Positions 16,945-25,958 of a DNA stretch of 64,000 bases are shown here, piece by piece (the stretch's first letter is position 1; each line of letters begins with the position of its first letter). This stretch comes from Altibacter sp. GTDB lineage: Bacteria; Bacteroidota; Bacteroidia; Flavobacteriales; Flavobacteriaceae. A model generated the notes under the pieces. The model was not told the DNA's origin, did not search any database, and saw only the letters and a list, made by a program, of their open reading frames with translations. The position numbers and the translations under genes are program-made. The stretch spans positions 21,816 through 85,815 of the forward strand of contig NZ_JAIOHK010000001.1 in NCBI RefSeq assembly GCF_019913785.1, read 5' to 3'.

Positions 16945-17969
16945 TGTATCGAAAATGGGTTAAAATTTCATTGCTATTTGTTTTCCTAGTAATAATTGCC
17001 GGTGCCATGGTACGAATGACGGGTTCCGGTATGGGCTGCCCCGATTGGCCTAAATGTTTTGGCTACTATATCCCACCAACCGATGCGGCGGATCTTGAAT
17101 GGCAACCCGACAGAAACTTTAAAAAAGGCCAGGTAATTATAAAGGATAATACCCTGCAAGTCGCAGCCTCCTCATTTACGACTTCAGATGCCTTCGACCC
17201 ATCCAACTGGAATAGATATACCAAACACGATTATGCCACATTTAATGTTTGGCATACATGGATCGAATATATCAACCGACTCTTTGGCGCCTTGTCCGGC
17301 CTCGCAATTTTGATCATGGCCATACTTTCCCTTAAAAAATGGAAAAAGCATAAACGTCTCACACTACTTTCATGGTTAGGCGTGGTGTTAATTGTATTTC
17401 AAGCTTGGCTTGGAGCCGCTGTAGTGTATTCTGTTTTATCGCCCGTGAAAATTACAATACACATGGTAATGGCCTTGGTGATTGTAGCACTCCTTTTGTA
17501 TTTATTATTTATTTCGAAGAAGAAACGCAAGAACTACAATGTATCACATGGATATCGGGGCATCTTGCTCATTGCCTTGATATGCAGCTTATTGCAAATA
17601 GTGTTGGGTACACAGGTGCGACAATTTGTCGATGAACAGGTAGACCTTTTGGGCTATGAAAACAAATCACAATGGCTATCTGATTCAACCATAACTTTTT
17701 ATATACATCGAAGTTTCTCCATTCTGGTGGTTATGTTAAACATTGCGGTCTGGTACTTTAATAGAATATATCGCTATGGTTTAAAAATGTTGAACCTAAT
17801 GATGGCACTCGTCATAGCCGAAATTGTTACAGGTATCTCCATGTATTATTTTGACTTTCCATTCCTGACTCAGCCATTGCATTTAATTTTTGCCTCCTTG
17901 TTATTTGCAATTCAATTTTATGTTCTATTAGAGGCATATCAGCAAAGAAATGAGTGGAAAAGTTCGTAG
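16944..17969 (+). CDS. ctaA: Heme A synthase (COX15/CtaA family)
   Basis: This 341-aa integral membrane protein has about eight hydrophobic segments. It oxidises heme O to heme A for cytochrome oxidase. Visible features are the Cys pair in 'GCPDWPKC' (Cys32/Cys38) after the first helix, and histidines in 'WHTWIEYINRLFG', 'TIHMVMAL', 'YIHRSFSIL' and 'QPLHLIFA' that fit the heme ligands. The start overlaps the cca stop by one base. The presence of this gene implies an aerobic respiratory chain with an aa3-type oxidase. Confidence 0.92.
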   Translation: MYRKWVKISLLFVFLVIIAGAMVRMTGSGMGCPDWPKCFGYYIPPTDAADLEWQPDRNFKKGQVIIKDNTLQVAASSFTTSDAFDPSNWNRYTKHDYATFNVWHTWIEYINRLFGALSGLAILIMAILSLKKWKKHKRLTLLSWLGVVLIVFQAWLGAAVVYSVLSPVKITIHMVMALVIVALLLYLLFISKKKRKNYNVSHGYRGILLIALICSLLQIVLGTQVRQFVDEQVDLLGYENKSQWLSDSTITFYIHRSFSILVVMLNIAVWYFNRIYRYGLKMLNLMMALVIAEIVTGISMYYFDFPFLTQPLHLIFASLLFAIQFYVLLEAYQQRNEWKSS

Positions 17970-17974
17970 CTTTG
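17967..17974 (+). promoter_or_regulatory. Putative -7 element overlapping the ctaA stop codon
   Basis: TAGCTTTG matches TAnnTTTG. Its first three bases are the TAG stop of ctaA, and it lies 46 bp before the next ATG. Confidence 0.35.
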
Positions 17975-18020
17975 TGCCATAGTTAATCCATCATTTCACG
18001 TATTATCTAAATTTCAGCAG

Positions 18021-18533
18021 ATGATCTACCGTTTCAGAATAATCCTAGATACCCATGAGGACGTTTTTCGGGATATCGAAATAGAGGCCGCGTCCACCTT
18101 AGAGGATTTTCACAACGCTATTACCCAAGCCTTTGGGTTTGCCGGGCAGGAAATGGCCTCCTTTTATACAAGTAACGACCTATGGGAGCAGGAAGAAGAG
18201 ATCGCCTTATTCGATATGAGCGATGAACCCGGTGGTGCGCGCGTTATGAATGAAACCTTTATTGAGGATGTGGTTTCTGAAGATGAAACCAAACTAATTT
18301 ACATTTACGATTTCTTGAATATGTGGACCTTTTTAGTGGAACTGGCCGAAATTGTTGAAGCCGAACCGGGAATGAGCTATCCCAACCTCATGTTCGCTCA
18401 TGGTGTCATCCCAGAAGATGCCCCTGAAAAGGAATTTGTAGCCGAAGAAATGGACGAAGACGACTTTGAAGAAGACTTCGGCCTGGATTCGGAAGATTAC
18501 GAAAACCTCGACTTTGACGAAAACTGGAATTAG
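18021..18533 (+). CDS. Plasmid pRiA4b ORF-3 family protein
   Basis: This is a 170-aa protein. Residues 1-80 show the family pattern 'YRFRIILDTHEDVFRDIEI', 'TLEDFHNAITQAFGF', 'SFYTSNDLW'. The fold is often labelled IS1096 passenger or pRiA4b ORF-3-like, but no element surrounds it. The last 40 residues are extremely acidic (Asp/Glu-rich, ending 'LDFDENWN'). It is followed 50 bp later by a nucleoid-associated protein. The molecular function is unknown; the acidic tail could mask a basic partner, which is inference. Confidence 0.72.
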   Translation: MIYRFRIILDTHEDVFRDIEIEAASTLEDFHNAITQAFGFAGQEMASFYTSNDLWEQEEEIALFDMSDEPGGARVMNETFIEDVVSEDETKLIYIYDFLNMWTFLVELAEIVEAEPGMSYPNLMFAHGVIPEDAPEKEFVAEEMDEDDFEEDFGLDSEDYENLDFDENWN

Positions 18534-18583
18534 CATTTTTCCAACATCCAACAAACCAATTATCTAATAACCCAAACCTCTAA

Positions 18584-19642
18584 ATGATCAACCTATTTAA
18601 TACGCATATAGCGTCACTTTCTATTCACCGAGTCGGAAATAAAAGCAAGAACGAACCCATCTTATTATCCTCCCAACCCTATAAAACAGACGATGAGCTT
18701 ACTCCATTGCTGAAGGAATTTTTTCTGAAACCCTTTCGCGATAAGGAGGAGAATTATTTTCAGTTTGTACACGAGACCGACTTGGAGTTTCACGAATTAT
18801 TCGCCCTCACTTCGAAGATTTTCGAGGCACCCGAAACAGTGCATGAACTCGGCAAGCAGATCACACAATACTTGTTCGATCAATCCTTGCATCCCCATAT
18901 TAAAAGTGGGGAGGTGTATATCGCCTATTTGGAGAATATGCAGATCGATAACGAAAAGGTAAATGGTCTGGGCATCTTTAAATCGGAGATCAAGCAGGAT
19001 TTCTTGCAGTTTTCAGAAAAAGAAAATCAGTTGGAAGCACTACTGCAACAAGGAGTAAACCTAAACCGACTGGATAAGGGCTGCCTTATTTTCAATACCA
19101 AGAAAGAAGAAGGATACAAGATTCTTTCGGTAGATAGTAACCGTTATGATGCGCGTTATTGGTTGGAAAGTTTTTTGGGGGTGGATGCTTGCGAAGATGA
19201 CAATTTCTTTACTAAGAAATACTTGAAATTTTGTCAGGACTTTGCCAAAGATGTGGTATTACCTGCCGAAGACAAGAAGCAAGAAGTCATGTTTATGAAT
19301 CGCGCCGTAAATCATTTCGCCAAAAACGATACGTTCGAAGAGTCTAACTTTATGAATGAGGTGATCGACAATCCGGACCTGCTACCTGAATTCAGACATT
19401 ATAAAAGTGAAATGGCCCCCAAATACAGCATTGAAGATCTCACCACCTTCCCTATTGCGAACACCGCCGTAACCGCAGCCAGAAAGAAGATTAAGAATGT
19501 CATCAATCTGGATACTAATATTCAAATAAAATTAGATTTCATCAATCCCGAAAGTGCCGAGCGGTTTGTAGAAAAAGGTTGGGACGAAGAAAAGCAGATG
19601 TATTATTATTTGATCTATTTCAACAACGAACAAAAGAGCTAG
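18584..19642 (+). CDS. Nucleoid-associated protein (NdpA/YejK-like)
   Basis: This 352-aa protein matches the NdpA/37-kDa nucleoid-associated family by its overall layout: an N-terminal 'INLFNTHIASLSIHRVGNK', a central 'VYIAYLENMQIDNEKVNGLGIFKSE', 'GCLIFNTKKEEGYKILSVDS' and 'ARYWLESFLGV'. The group is soluble and binds the nucleoid in enterobacteria. The function in Bacteroidota is not established. No partner operon gene is evident besides the upstream acidic protein. Confidence 0.75.
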   Translation: MINLFNTHIASLSIHRVGNKSKNEPILLSSQPYKTDDELTPLLKEFFLKPFRDKEENYFQFVHETDLEFHELFALTSKIFEAPETVHELGKQITQYLFDQSLHPHIKSGEVYIAYLENMQIDNEKVNGLGIFKSEIKQDFLQFSEKENQLEALLQQGVNLNRLDKGCLIFNTKKEEGYKILSVDSNRYDARYWLESFLGVDACEDDNFFTKKYLKFCQDFAKDVVLPAEDKKQEVMFMNRAVNHFAKNDTFEESNFMNEVIDNPDLLPEFRHYKSEMAPKYSIEDLTTFPIANTAVTAARKKIKNVINLDTNIQIKLDFINPESAERFVEKGWDEEKQMYYYLIYFNNEQKS

Positions 19643-19771
19643 TTAATTAGGGTTTACGCCTTTTTTACGCACTCACTTTGAGGTGGCATTCAGCGAAGTA
19701 CTGTTATGGTGATGTAACAAAATCTCCATACATTCGTCATACTTTTAACTTTTTAATCAAAAAATCACTTC

Positions 19772-20671
19772 GTGCATCCTATACTCACTATTAATAATCT
19801 CACCAAGAAATTTGGACCTATTACGGCAGTCGATGACTTGTCGTTTACCATTGAAAAAGGAAATGTTTACGGCATCTTAGGCCCCAACGGAAGTGGTAAA
19901 TCCACGACTCTGGGGATCGTCCTTAATGTTGTGAACACGACCTTAGGCAACTTTCACTGGTTCGATGGAACAGATTCAACGCACAACGCTTTAAAGAAAG
20001 TAGGAGCCATTATAGAACGACCTAATTTTTACCCATATATGACAGCGGTTCAGAACTTGGAACTTGTTTGCAAGATCAAGGGAGTCGCAACTACCAAAGT
20101 AGAAGAAAAACTGGAAACCGTAGGTCTTTTAGACCGAAAAAATAGTCGGTTCAGTACGTTTTCATTGGGAATGAAGCAGCGTCTTGCCATAGCCTCTGCC
20201 TTGTTAAATGATCCTGAAATTCTAATTCTGGATGAACCCACCAACGGGCTCGATCCACAGGGAATCCATCAAATTCGTGAGATTATTAAAAAAATTGCTT
20301 CGGAAGGAACTACCATACTGTTGGCATCTCACCTTTTAGACGAAGTAGAAAAGGTATGTTCCCATGTGGTTATTCTTCGGAAAGGAAGAAGCCTCTACAC
20401 CGGAAGTGTGGATGGTATGAATGCCAGTCACGGATTCTTTATCCTCCAAAGCAAAAATATGGTGGAATTGCAGGCGGCGCTCGAAGGAAACAATTCCTTC
20501 GGAAACATTAAAAAAGAAGGTGAGCAGTTAATCGCCTATCTTAATGAACCTATGGATAGCGGTAGCTTAAATCAATTGCTTTTCGAAAAAGGAATCGTCT
20601 TATCACATTTGGTAAAGCGGAAAGAAAGTTTGGAAGAACAATTCCTTGAAATCACCAAAAATCAAAACTAA
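19772..20671 (+). CDS. ABC transporter ATP-binding protein (BcrA/CcmA-like)
   Basis: This is a 299-aa protein with a GTG start; a stop lies in frame 16 bp upstream and no ATG intervenes. Walker A is 'GPNGSGKST' at 37-45, with signature 'FSLGMKQRL', Walker B 'ILILDEPTNGLDPQG' and H-loop 'LLASHLLDEV'. A C-terminal region of about 80 residues is typical of exporters of the bacitracin-resistance/Gld type. It pairs with the permease 6 bp downstream. The substrate is unknown. Confidence 0.9.
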   Translation: MHPILTINNLTKKFGPITAVDDLSFTIEKGNVYGILGPNGSGKSTTLGIVLNVVNTTLGNFHWFDGTDSTHNALKKVGAIIERPNFYPYMTAVQNLELVCKIKGVATTKVEEKLETVGLLDRKNSRFSTFSLGMKQRLAIASALLNDPEILILDEPTNGLDPQGIHQIREIIKKIASEGTTILLASHLLDEVEKVCSHVVILRKGRSLYTGSVDGMNASHGFFILQSKNMVELQAALEGNNSFGNIKKEGEQLIAYLNEPMDSGSLNQLLFEKGIVLSHLVKRKESLEEQFLEITKNQN

Positions 20672-20677
20672 GCGGCT

Positions 20678-21514
20678 ATGTTACGATTACTTCAAATAGA
20701 ACTCCAAAAACTGAAATACAACAAAGCGGCCAAGGTTATTTCCATTGTCTACTTTGTCCTTATCACCTTTATAGCGCTTATCGCCTCTATCGAATTCAAG
20801 TTCGGCGGGATCAATTTCCGAGTGGCAGACCAGGGGATTTTTAACTTTCCGTTTATCTGGCATTTCAATACGTTTATGGGAGCGATCCTAAAGATCTTTT
20901 TAGCGATTGTAATCGTTTCGATGATGGCAAACGAATACAGTTACCGTACCTTAAAACAGAACCTTATCGACGGTCTAAGTAAGAAAGAATTCGTGCTTTC
21001 CAAGTTTCTTACGGTCATACTGTTTGCTTCAATGTCTACAATTTTCCTATTTATTGTATCGATGCTCCTTGGATTGAGCTTTTCAGATTATAAGGAAATA
21101 GGTATCATCTTTAGCGATATGCAGTACATATTGGCTTATTTTATCAAACTAGTGGCCTTCTTTTCCTTCTGCCTATTTCTTGGAGTTTTGGTAAAGCGTT
21201 CAGCCTTTGCACTAGGCTTTCTTATTATTTGGTATGTGGTCGAGAAAATCATTTACGGCGTATTAAAGTGGAAGTTTTTTAAGGGGACCGATATTGCCGA
21301 ACAAGTAACGCAATTCCTACCGCTAGAATCCATGTCGAACCTCATTGGAGAGCCTTTTTCCCGTCTGGGCGCTGTACAATCGGCTGCGAGTCAGTTGGGA
21401 GAAGAATTCACCAAGAGTTATGATGTACCGGTACTCGGGATATTCATTGTACTAGCGTGGACTGCTTTGTTTATCTACTGGTCCTTAGTTATCTTAAAAC
21501 GCAGAGACTTGTAA
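20678..21514 (+). CDS. ABC-2 type transporter permease
   Basis: This is a 278-aa membrane protein with six hydrophobic segments: about 18-38, a re-entrant region near 60-85, then about 105-130, 145-175, 180-200 and 250-272. It shows the ABC-2 layout, including 'MANEYSYRTLKQNLIDGLSKKEF' on the cytosolic side, the usual coupling helix. It lies 6 bp downstream of its ATPase. The two probably form a homodimeric-permease exporter; nothing links it to a specific drug or lipid. Confidence 0.86.
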   Translation: MLRLLQIELQKLKYNKAAKVISIVYFVLITFIALIASIEFKFGGINFRVADQGIFNFPFIWHFNTFMGAILKIFLAIVIVSMMANEYSYRTLKQNLIDGLSKKEFVLSKFLTVILFASMSTIFLFIVSMLLGLSFSDYKEIGIIFSDMQYILAYFIKLVAFFSFCLFLGVLVKRSAFALGFLIIWYVVEKIIYGVLKWKFFKGTDIAEQVTQFLPLESMSNLIGEPFSRLGAVQSAASQLGEEFTKSYDVPVLGIFIVLAWTALFIYWSLVILKRRDL

Positions 21515-21587
21515 AATACAATCGGCCTTTCCATTATTGGATGACTGAACCAAATATTCTGTATATTTAACAGTCAATCAAAACGGT

Positions 21588-24020
21588 ATGCGCAGTCGTT
21601 ATAGTACAATAAGCTTTATTTTGGCAATTTTTTCGTGGGCTCTCACGGCTCAGGATATTTCCTTGTACGAACAATTTAATGGACGCTACGACTACCTTTC
21701 CTTTGGCAATACGCTAAACACCGGTGAAAATACAGGACAAGACCCGCCTACTCCCTGTGAGATTCTAACTGAAAGCAGTGCAGATTTTGCCCTGCAACCC
21801 GGACAAACACTTGTTGCAGCCTTTCTTTACTGGGCAGGATCCAGTCCTATAGGCGATTATGATATCCTGTTTAATGGAGCACCCATGACCGCCGAAAGGA
21901 CCTTTACATTAGTACAGAATGGCGGCTTGGTCTATTTTGCGGCTTTCGTCGATATCACATCCTACCTGCAGAGTAACGGTAATGCAAACTATACACTTTC
22001 AGAATTTGATATCACAGCCGATATCGATACCTATTGTGGAAATACCACCAACTTTGGCGGTTGGGCCGTCACGGTAATCTATGAAGACCCTGCACTACCT
22101 CTCAATCAAGTAAACATTTTTGACGGACTTGAAAGTGTTTCGGGAACCAATCCGGTACTAACCATAGAATTAGACAATCTAAACGTGCTAGACAATACCG
22201 GGGCAAAGATTGGCTTTCTTTCCTGGGAAGGCGATGCATCACTCGCAGTCATGGAAACGCTAAAAGTAAATGGAAACATCATTAGTAATCCACCACTTAA
22301 TCCGCCAGACAACCAATTCAATAGTACCAACAGTTTTACCAATTCCGACCAACTGTATAATATGGATATCGATTTTTACAATATCGAGAGCAATATACAA
22401 CCGGGAGACATAAGTGCTACGATAGAACTCACCTCGGGTCAGGATTTTGTAATGATCAATAACGTGGTAACGGTTCTTAATACCGAATTACCAGACGCCA
22501 CCATAGAAATTGACGAGGTGGTTGGTGGCACCGAATGTGGCAACCGAGAGTTGGAAGTAGCCTATACCGTCTATAATGTGAATAGTACTGACGAACTCCC
22601 GGCCAATGTCCCAATCGCCTTCTATGCAAATACCACATTAGTAGGACAAGCGGCAACCACCATGGTACTGCCCATTGACGGTTCGGAAAGTGGCACTATA
22701 ACACTGACAATTCCTGTTGGTATTCTTGCCGATTTTGAATTAAAAGCAGTAGTCGATGACAATGGTTCCGGAATTGGAACAGTTGCCGAACTGCATGAAG
22801 ATAATAACGAATACCGCCTAGATTTCCACCTGTTGGTCTTTCCTGAAGTCGCCGCAATTTCCAATATAGTACTGTGTGATGTGGTGGGCACCGAAGTCTT
22901 CGATCTAACCGAAGCAACCGCGCAAGTCAATCCTATTTATGATATTTCCTATCACGAAACAGAAGATGATGCGAACAACAATACAAACGCCATCCCCAAT
23001 CCCGAAGCCTACGAAAATATCGAAAATCCTCAAGTAATCTATGTGCGAGTGGCCAACCCCGATTGTTTTGTATTAAGACAATTTACCATAGAGGTGATCC
23101 CTTGTCCCCTCCCCGATGCCACTGTTGTAATTGATGACAATCTCAACGCATGTAGACAAAGAGAGCTAAGGGTTATGTATACCGTTTTCAATGTAAAATG
23201 CACCGGCCCACTTCCTGCACAAACTCCAATCGCCTTTTATGTAGACGGTGCGCTTGTGGCCATATCTCAAACAGTTACTACTATTCCAATTGGAGGTAAT
23301 GAGCCCGGAGAAATCGTGCTTTCGATTCCCGATGAAACACAAGATCAGTTTATCATTAGAGCTGTAGTAGATGATATTGGAAACGGCAATGGCATTGTTG
23401 AAGAATTAAATGAAAACAATAATGTATTTGATATCGATGTGGAGTTCGAAACCATTCCGCCTATTGGGGAGCTTCCGGACCTACTGGTATGTGATGAAGG
23501 GATGAATACGGGAACCTTTGATCTCACCCAACAGCATGAATATATATCCACCAACCCCAACGATGTGATTACCTATTTTACGACCTATGAAAATGCAGTG
23601 GCCAATGAGAACCCCATCAGCGATCCGGGCGCTTACGTAAATGGAGCAGATCCACAGCTTATTTTCGTCCGTTTGGAAAATGAGATCTGTTTTACCATAG
23701 GAGAGTTCTTATTGACTACGGGGAAATGTCCTCCCTGGATTCCCGATGGCTTTTCACCCAATGGAGATACTATCAACGATGTCTTCGAAATATCCGGATT
23801 GTTAGATGTGTTTGAAAATTTCGAATTACAGATCTTTAGCAGGGAGGGGAATCGCATCCATACGGGCCACAATGCAGACGGTTTCTGGGATGGAATTGCA
23901 ACCGAAGGTTTATTATTCAATGGAAGTTTGGTTCCCGTAGGCACCTACTATTATGTACTTCAGCTAAACAACTCCAAGTTTCCAAATCCATATCTCGGTT
24001 TTATATATATCAACTATTGA
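21588..24020 (+). CDS. T9SS-exported multidomain protein with gliding motility-associated C-terminal domain
   Basis: This is an 810-aa protein with signal peptide 'ISFILAIFSWALTAQ'. Residues about 25-300 form a beta-rich N-terminal domain. Then come two tandem copies of a two-part unit: a CARDB-like adhesion domain ('PDATIEID', 'VVDDNGSGIGTVAELHEDNN' and, in the second copy, 'PDATVVIDD', 'VVDDIGNGNGIVEELNENNN') followed by a smaller domain beginning 'VLCD' or 'LVCDEG'. The C-terminus 'IPDGFSPNGDTINDVFEI', ending 'GFIYINY', is the type B T9SS sorting domain. It is probably a cell-surface or secreted adhesin-like protein. Confidence 0.85.
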   Translation: MRSRYSTISFILAIFSWALTAQDISLYEQFNGRYDYLSFGNTLNTGENTGQDPPTPCEILTESSADFALQPGQTLVAAFLYWAGSSPIGDYDILFNGAPMTAERTFTLVQNGGLVYFAAFVDITSYLQSNGNANYTLSEFDITADIDTYCGNTTNFGGWAVTVIYEDPALPLNQVNIFDGLESVSGTNPVLTIELDNLNVLDNTGAKIGFLSWEGDASLAVMETLKVNGNIISNPPLNPPDNQFNSTNSFTNSDQLYNMDIDFYNIESNIQPGDISATIELTSGQDFVMINNVVTVLNTELPDATIEIDEVVGGTECGNRELEVAYTVYNVNSTDELPANVPIAFYANTTLVGQAATTMVLPIDGSESGTITLTIPVGILADFELKAVVDDNGSGIGTVAELHEDNNEYRLDFHLLVFPEVAAISNIVLCDVVGTEVFDLTEATAQVNPIYDISYHETEDDANNNTNAIPNPEAYENIENPQVIYVRVANPDCFVLRQFTIEVIPCPLPDATVVIDDNLNACRQRELRVMYTVFNVKCTGPLPAQTPIAFYVDGALVAISQTVTTIPIGGNEPGEIVLSIPDETQDQFIIRAVVDDIGNGNGIVEELNENNNVFDIDVEFETIPPIGELPDLLVCDEGMNTGTFDLTQQHEYISTNPNDVITYFTTYENAVANENPISDPGAYVNGADPQLIFVRLENEICFTIGEFLLTTGKCPPWIPDGFSPNGDTINDVFEISGLLDVFENFELQIFSREGNRIHTGHNADGFWDGIATEGLLFNGSLVPVGTYYYVLQLNNSKFPNPYLGFIYINY

Positions 24021-24033
24021 GAAAACAACGAAT

Positions 24034-24843
24034 ATGAAAGAAAACAACGCCTATATTTTAGGAACCGATACGAAAGAACTTCACAGACTGGGCATACAAC
24101 ATCAAGTGTGGGCGGAAGAAGCGCAACGCGGCTGGAGTTTGGCTCAATTTACCGCAGGACAAACCTTGCTGGATCTGGGGTGTGGACCGGGTTTTTGCAC
24201 TAAGGAATTGGCCTATGTCGTTGGAAGCTCCGGGAAGGTGATTGGAGTGGATCGTTCGGAAGCCTATATAGCACACCTGGAACAGGTAAAAAAACTACAT
24301 CATTTGAACATTGAGGGTGTACTATCCGATTTTGATACAATGAAGTTAGAGCCCAATAGCCTTGATGGAATGTATTGTCGCTGGGCCCTTGCCTGGCTTT
24401 CCAATCCGAAAGAAATTCTGAAAAAGGTGTATCAGGCACTCAAACCTGGGGGTAAAATGGTATTGCATGAGTACTACGACTGGTCTACCCATCAGACCGA
24501 ACCCAATTATCCGGCCTTGGACAAGGCAATTGCAGCTGCCTTAAAAAGCTTTAAAGATTCAGCCGGAGAGATTGATGTGGGGCGGCAGCTTCCTGAAATG
24601 CTTACAGCACTAAACATGCAGGTAACGAGTATCCGACTCATGGCAAAGATCGCCACTCCCCAAAACTTGAATTGGCAATGGCCCAAAACCTTCTATCACA
24701 GTTATTATCCTCGTCTGGCAGAAATGGGCTATCTCACTCAGGAAGAAGTGTCTCAAGCGCTGGCTTCGCATAGCAAGCTGGAGCAAACGCCGGGTGCCAC
24801 ACTATGTTGTCCATTGATGGTGGAAGTAATAGCGGAAAAGTAA
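24034..24843 (+). CDS. Class I SAM-dependent methyltransferase
   Basis: This is a 269-aa cytosolic protein. Motif I is 'LLDLGCGPGFCTKEL' near 45-59, with 'VIGVDRSEAYI' as motif post-I, 'MYCRWALAWLSNPKEIL' and 'LKPGGKMVLHEYYD' as later motifs of the UbiE/COQ5-like group. The C-terminal 100 residues may form the acceptor pocket. The substrate cannot be read from the sequence. It begins 14 bp after the T9SS gene and 4 bp before the DinB gene, so it sits at the head of a small-gene string. Confidence 0.82.
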   Translation: MKENNAYILGTDTKELHRLGIQHQVWAEEAQRGWSLAQFTAGQTLLDLGCGPGFCTKELAYVVGSSGKVIGVDRSEAYIAHLEQVKKLHHLNIEGVLSDFDTMKLEPNSLDGMYCRWALAWLSNPKEILKKVYQALKPGGKMVLHEYYDWSTHQTEPNYPALDKAIAAALKSFKDSAGEIDVGRQLPEMLTALNMQVTSIRLMAKIATPQNLNWQWPKTFYHSYYPRLAEMGYLTQEEVSQALASHSKLEQTPGATLCCPLMVEVIAEK

Positions 24844-24847
24844 TGTC

Positions 24848-25360
24848 ATGAAACGACAACCATGGACCTCTCATATATTTAATCTGAACATCCACCCCGG
24901 ATGGGCAGCCAATATCATGGCCCGTGTACAGGATACCGAAATTAGGATTCAGCACTATTGCAAAGACCTCAGCGATACACAGCTATCCTTTCAACCTGAG
25001 GGTGGGTGGAGTATCAAAGAACACATTGGACATTTGATCGACCTAGAGATATTGCACCATCAGCGCATTGCAGAATTTGCCATTTTAAAAACGGAACTCT
25101 CTGCCGCCGATATGTCCAATGCCCAAACCGAGGCTGCCAATCACAACAGTAAATCTTTTGAAAACCTGTTGAATGCATTCCGAAGTGCCCGAAATGCATT
25201 TATAACCGAGTTTGAAGCACTTCCCGAAAGCAGTTTACAACACCAAGCAATGCATCCCCGCCTGAAAGTACCCATGAAGCCGGTAGACCTCCTCTTTTTT
25301 GTAGCCGAGCATGATGATCATCATTTGGCTACTATCTTAGCACTGAAGAAAATAGTATAA
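24848..25360 (+). CDS. DinB family protein (four-helix metal-binding)
   Basis: This is a 170-aa protein. The DinB/YfiT fold is indicated by 'GGWSIKEHIGHLIDLE' with the first His ligand, a central helix pair, and C-terminal 'FFVAEHDDHHLATI' with two more histidines, the usual metal triad. Members include thiol-dependent S-transferases that use bacillithiol or mycothiol. Because bshC is present in this window, a bacillithiol S-transferase role is possible but not shown. Confidence 0.8.
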   Translation: MKRQPWTSHIFNLNIHPGWAANIMARVQDTEIRIQHYCKDLSDTQLSFQPEGGWSIKEHIGHLIDLEILHHQRIAEFAILKTELSAADMSNAQTEAANHNSKSFENLLNAFRSARNAFITEFEALPESSLQHQAMHPRLKVPMKPVDLLFFVAEHDDHHLATILALKKIV

Positions 25361-25361
25361 G

Positions 25362-25907
25362 ATGCACCTATCAGTTCGAGAGATACAACCAACCGATATT
25401 GACTTTATAATCCGTTACTGGCTGGAATCTAGTGATGCCCATTTGGTGGGTATGGGCGTAGATCTATCAAAAATACCCGCCAGGCAAACACTTCAACAAA
25501 ACCTAAGGGAGCAGCTTAACACCCCGATGGAAGCAAAAAAGGCGTATGCGTTAATTTGGGAATTGAACAGACAACCCATTGGCCATTGCAATGTCAATCG
25601 GATCGTCTTTGGAAAAGAGGCCTATATGCATTTACACCTGTGGGAAGGACAGCATCGACAAAAAGGCATGGGAAGCCTACTCATGAAAAAATCATTGCCC
25701 TTCTTCTTCGAAAACCTAGAATTGAAAATACTTTTTTGTGAACCCTATGCCCTCAACCCGGCACCAAATAGAGCACTTGAAAAAATAGGTTTCAAATTTG
25801 AAAAAACCCATACCACCACCCCCGGATCCCTTAATTTTAAACAAGAAGTGAATCTTTGGAAGCTGGACAAAACTGACTATGAAAAAATTTTACAGAAGCC
25901 TGTGTAA
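25362..25907 (+). CDS. GNAT family N-acetyltransferase
   Basis: This is a 181-aa protein. The GNAT core shows 'IQPTDIDFIIRYW' at the start, the beta4 strand 'AYMHLHLWE', the acetyl-CoA loop 'GQHRQKGMGSLLMKK' (Q/R-x-x-G-x-G type, about 95-109) and 'EKIGFKFEKTH' near the C-terminus. The substrate is unknown. It begins one base after the DinB gene, so the two are co-translated. Confidence 0.82.
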   Translation: MHLSVREIQPTDIDFIIRYWLESSDAHLVGMGVDLSKIPARQTLQQNLREQLNTPMEAKKAYALIWELNRQPIGHCNVNRIVFGKEAYMHLHLWEGQHRQKGMGSLLMKKSLPFFFENLELKILFCEPYALNPAPNRALEKIGFKFEKTHTTTPGSLNFKQEVNLWKLDKTDYEKILQKPV

Positions 25908-25958
25908 AATTCCTTTTGCAGAGCTTATTGGGATTAGGTATCTTGGACCCAACACTAA

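Noticed and set aside
18021..18533. Insertion-sequence passenger gene
   Set aside because: The family name suggests a mobile element, but there are no inverted repeats, target duplications or transposase around it.
22622..22930. 102-aa Ser/Thr-rich minus-strand frame inside the T9SS gene
   Set aside because: Antisense to a repetitive coding region; low-complexity composition and no upstream promoter.
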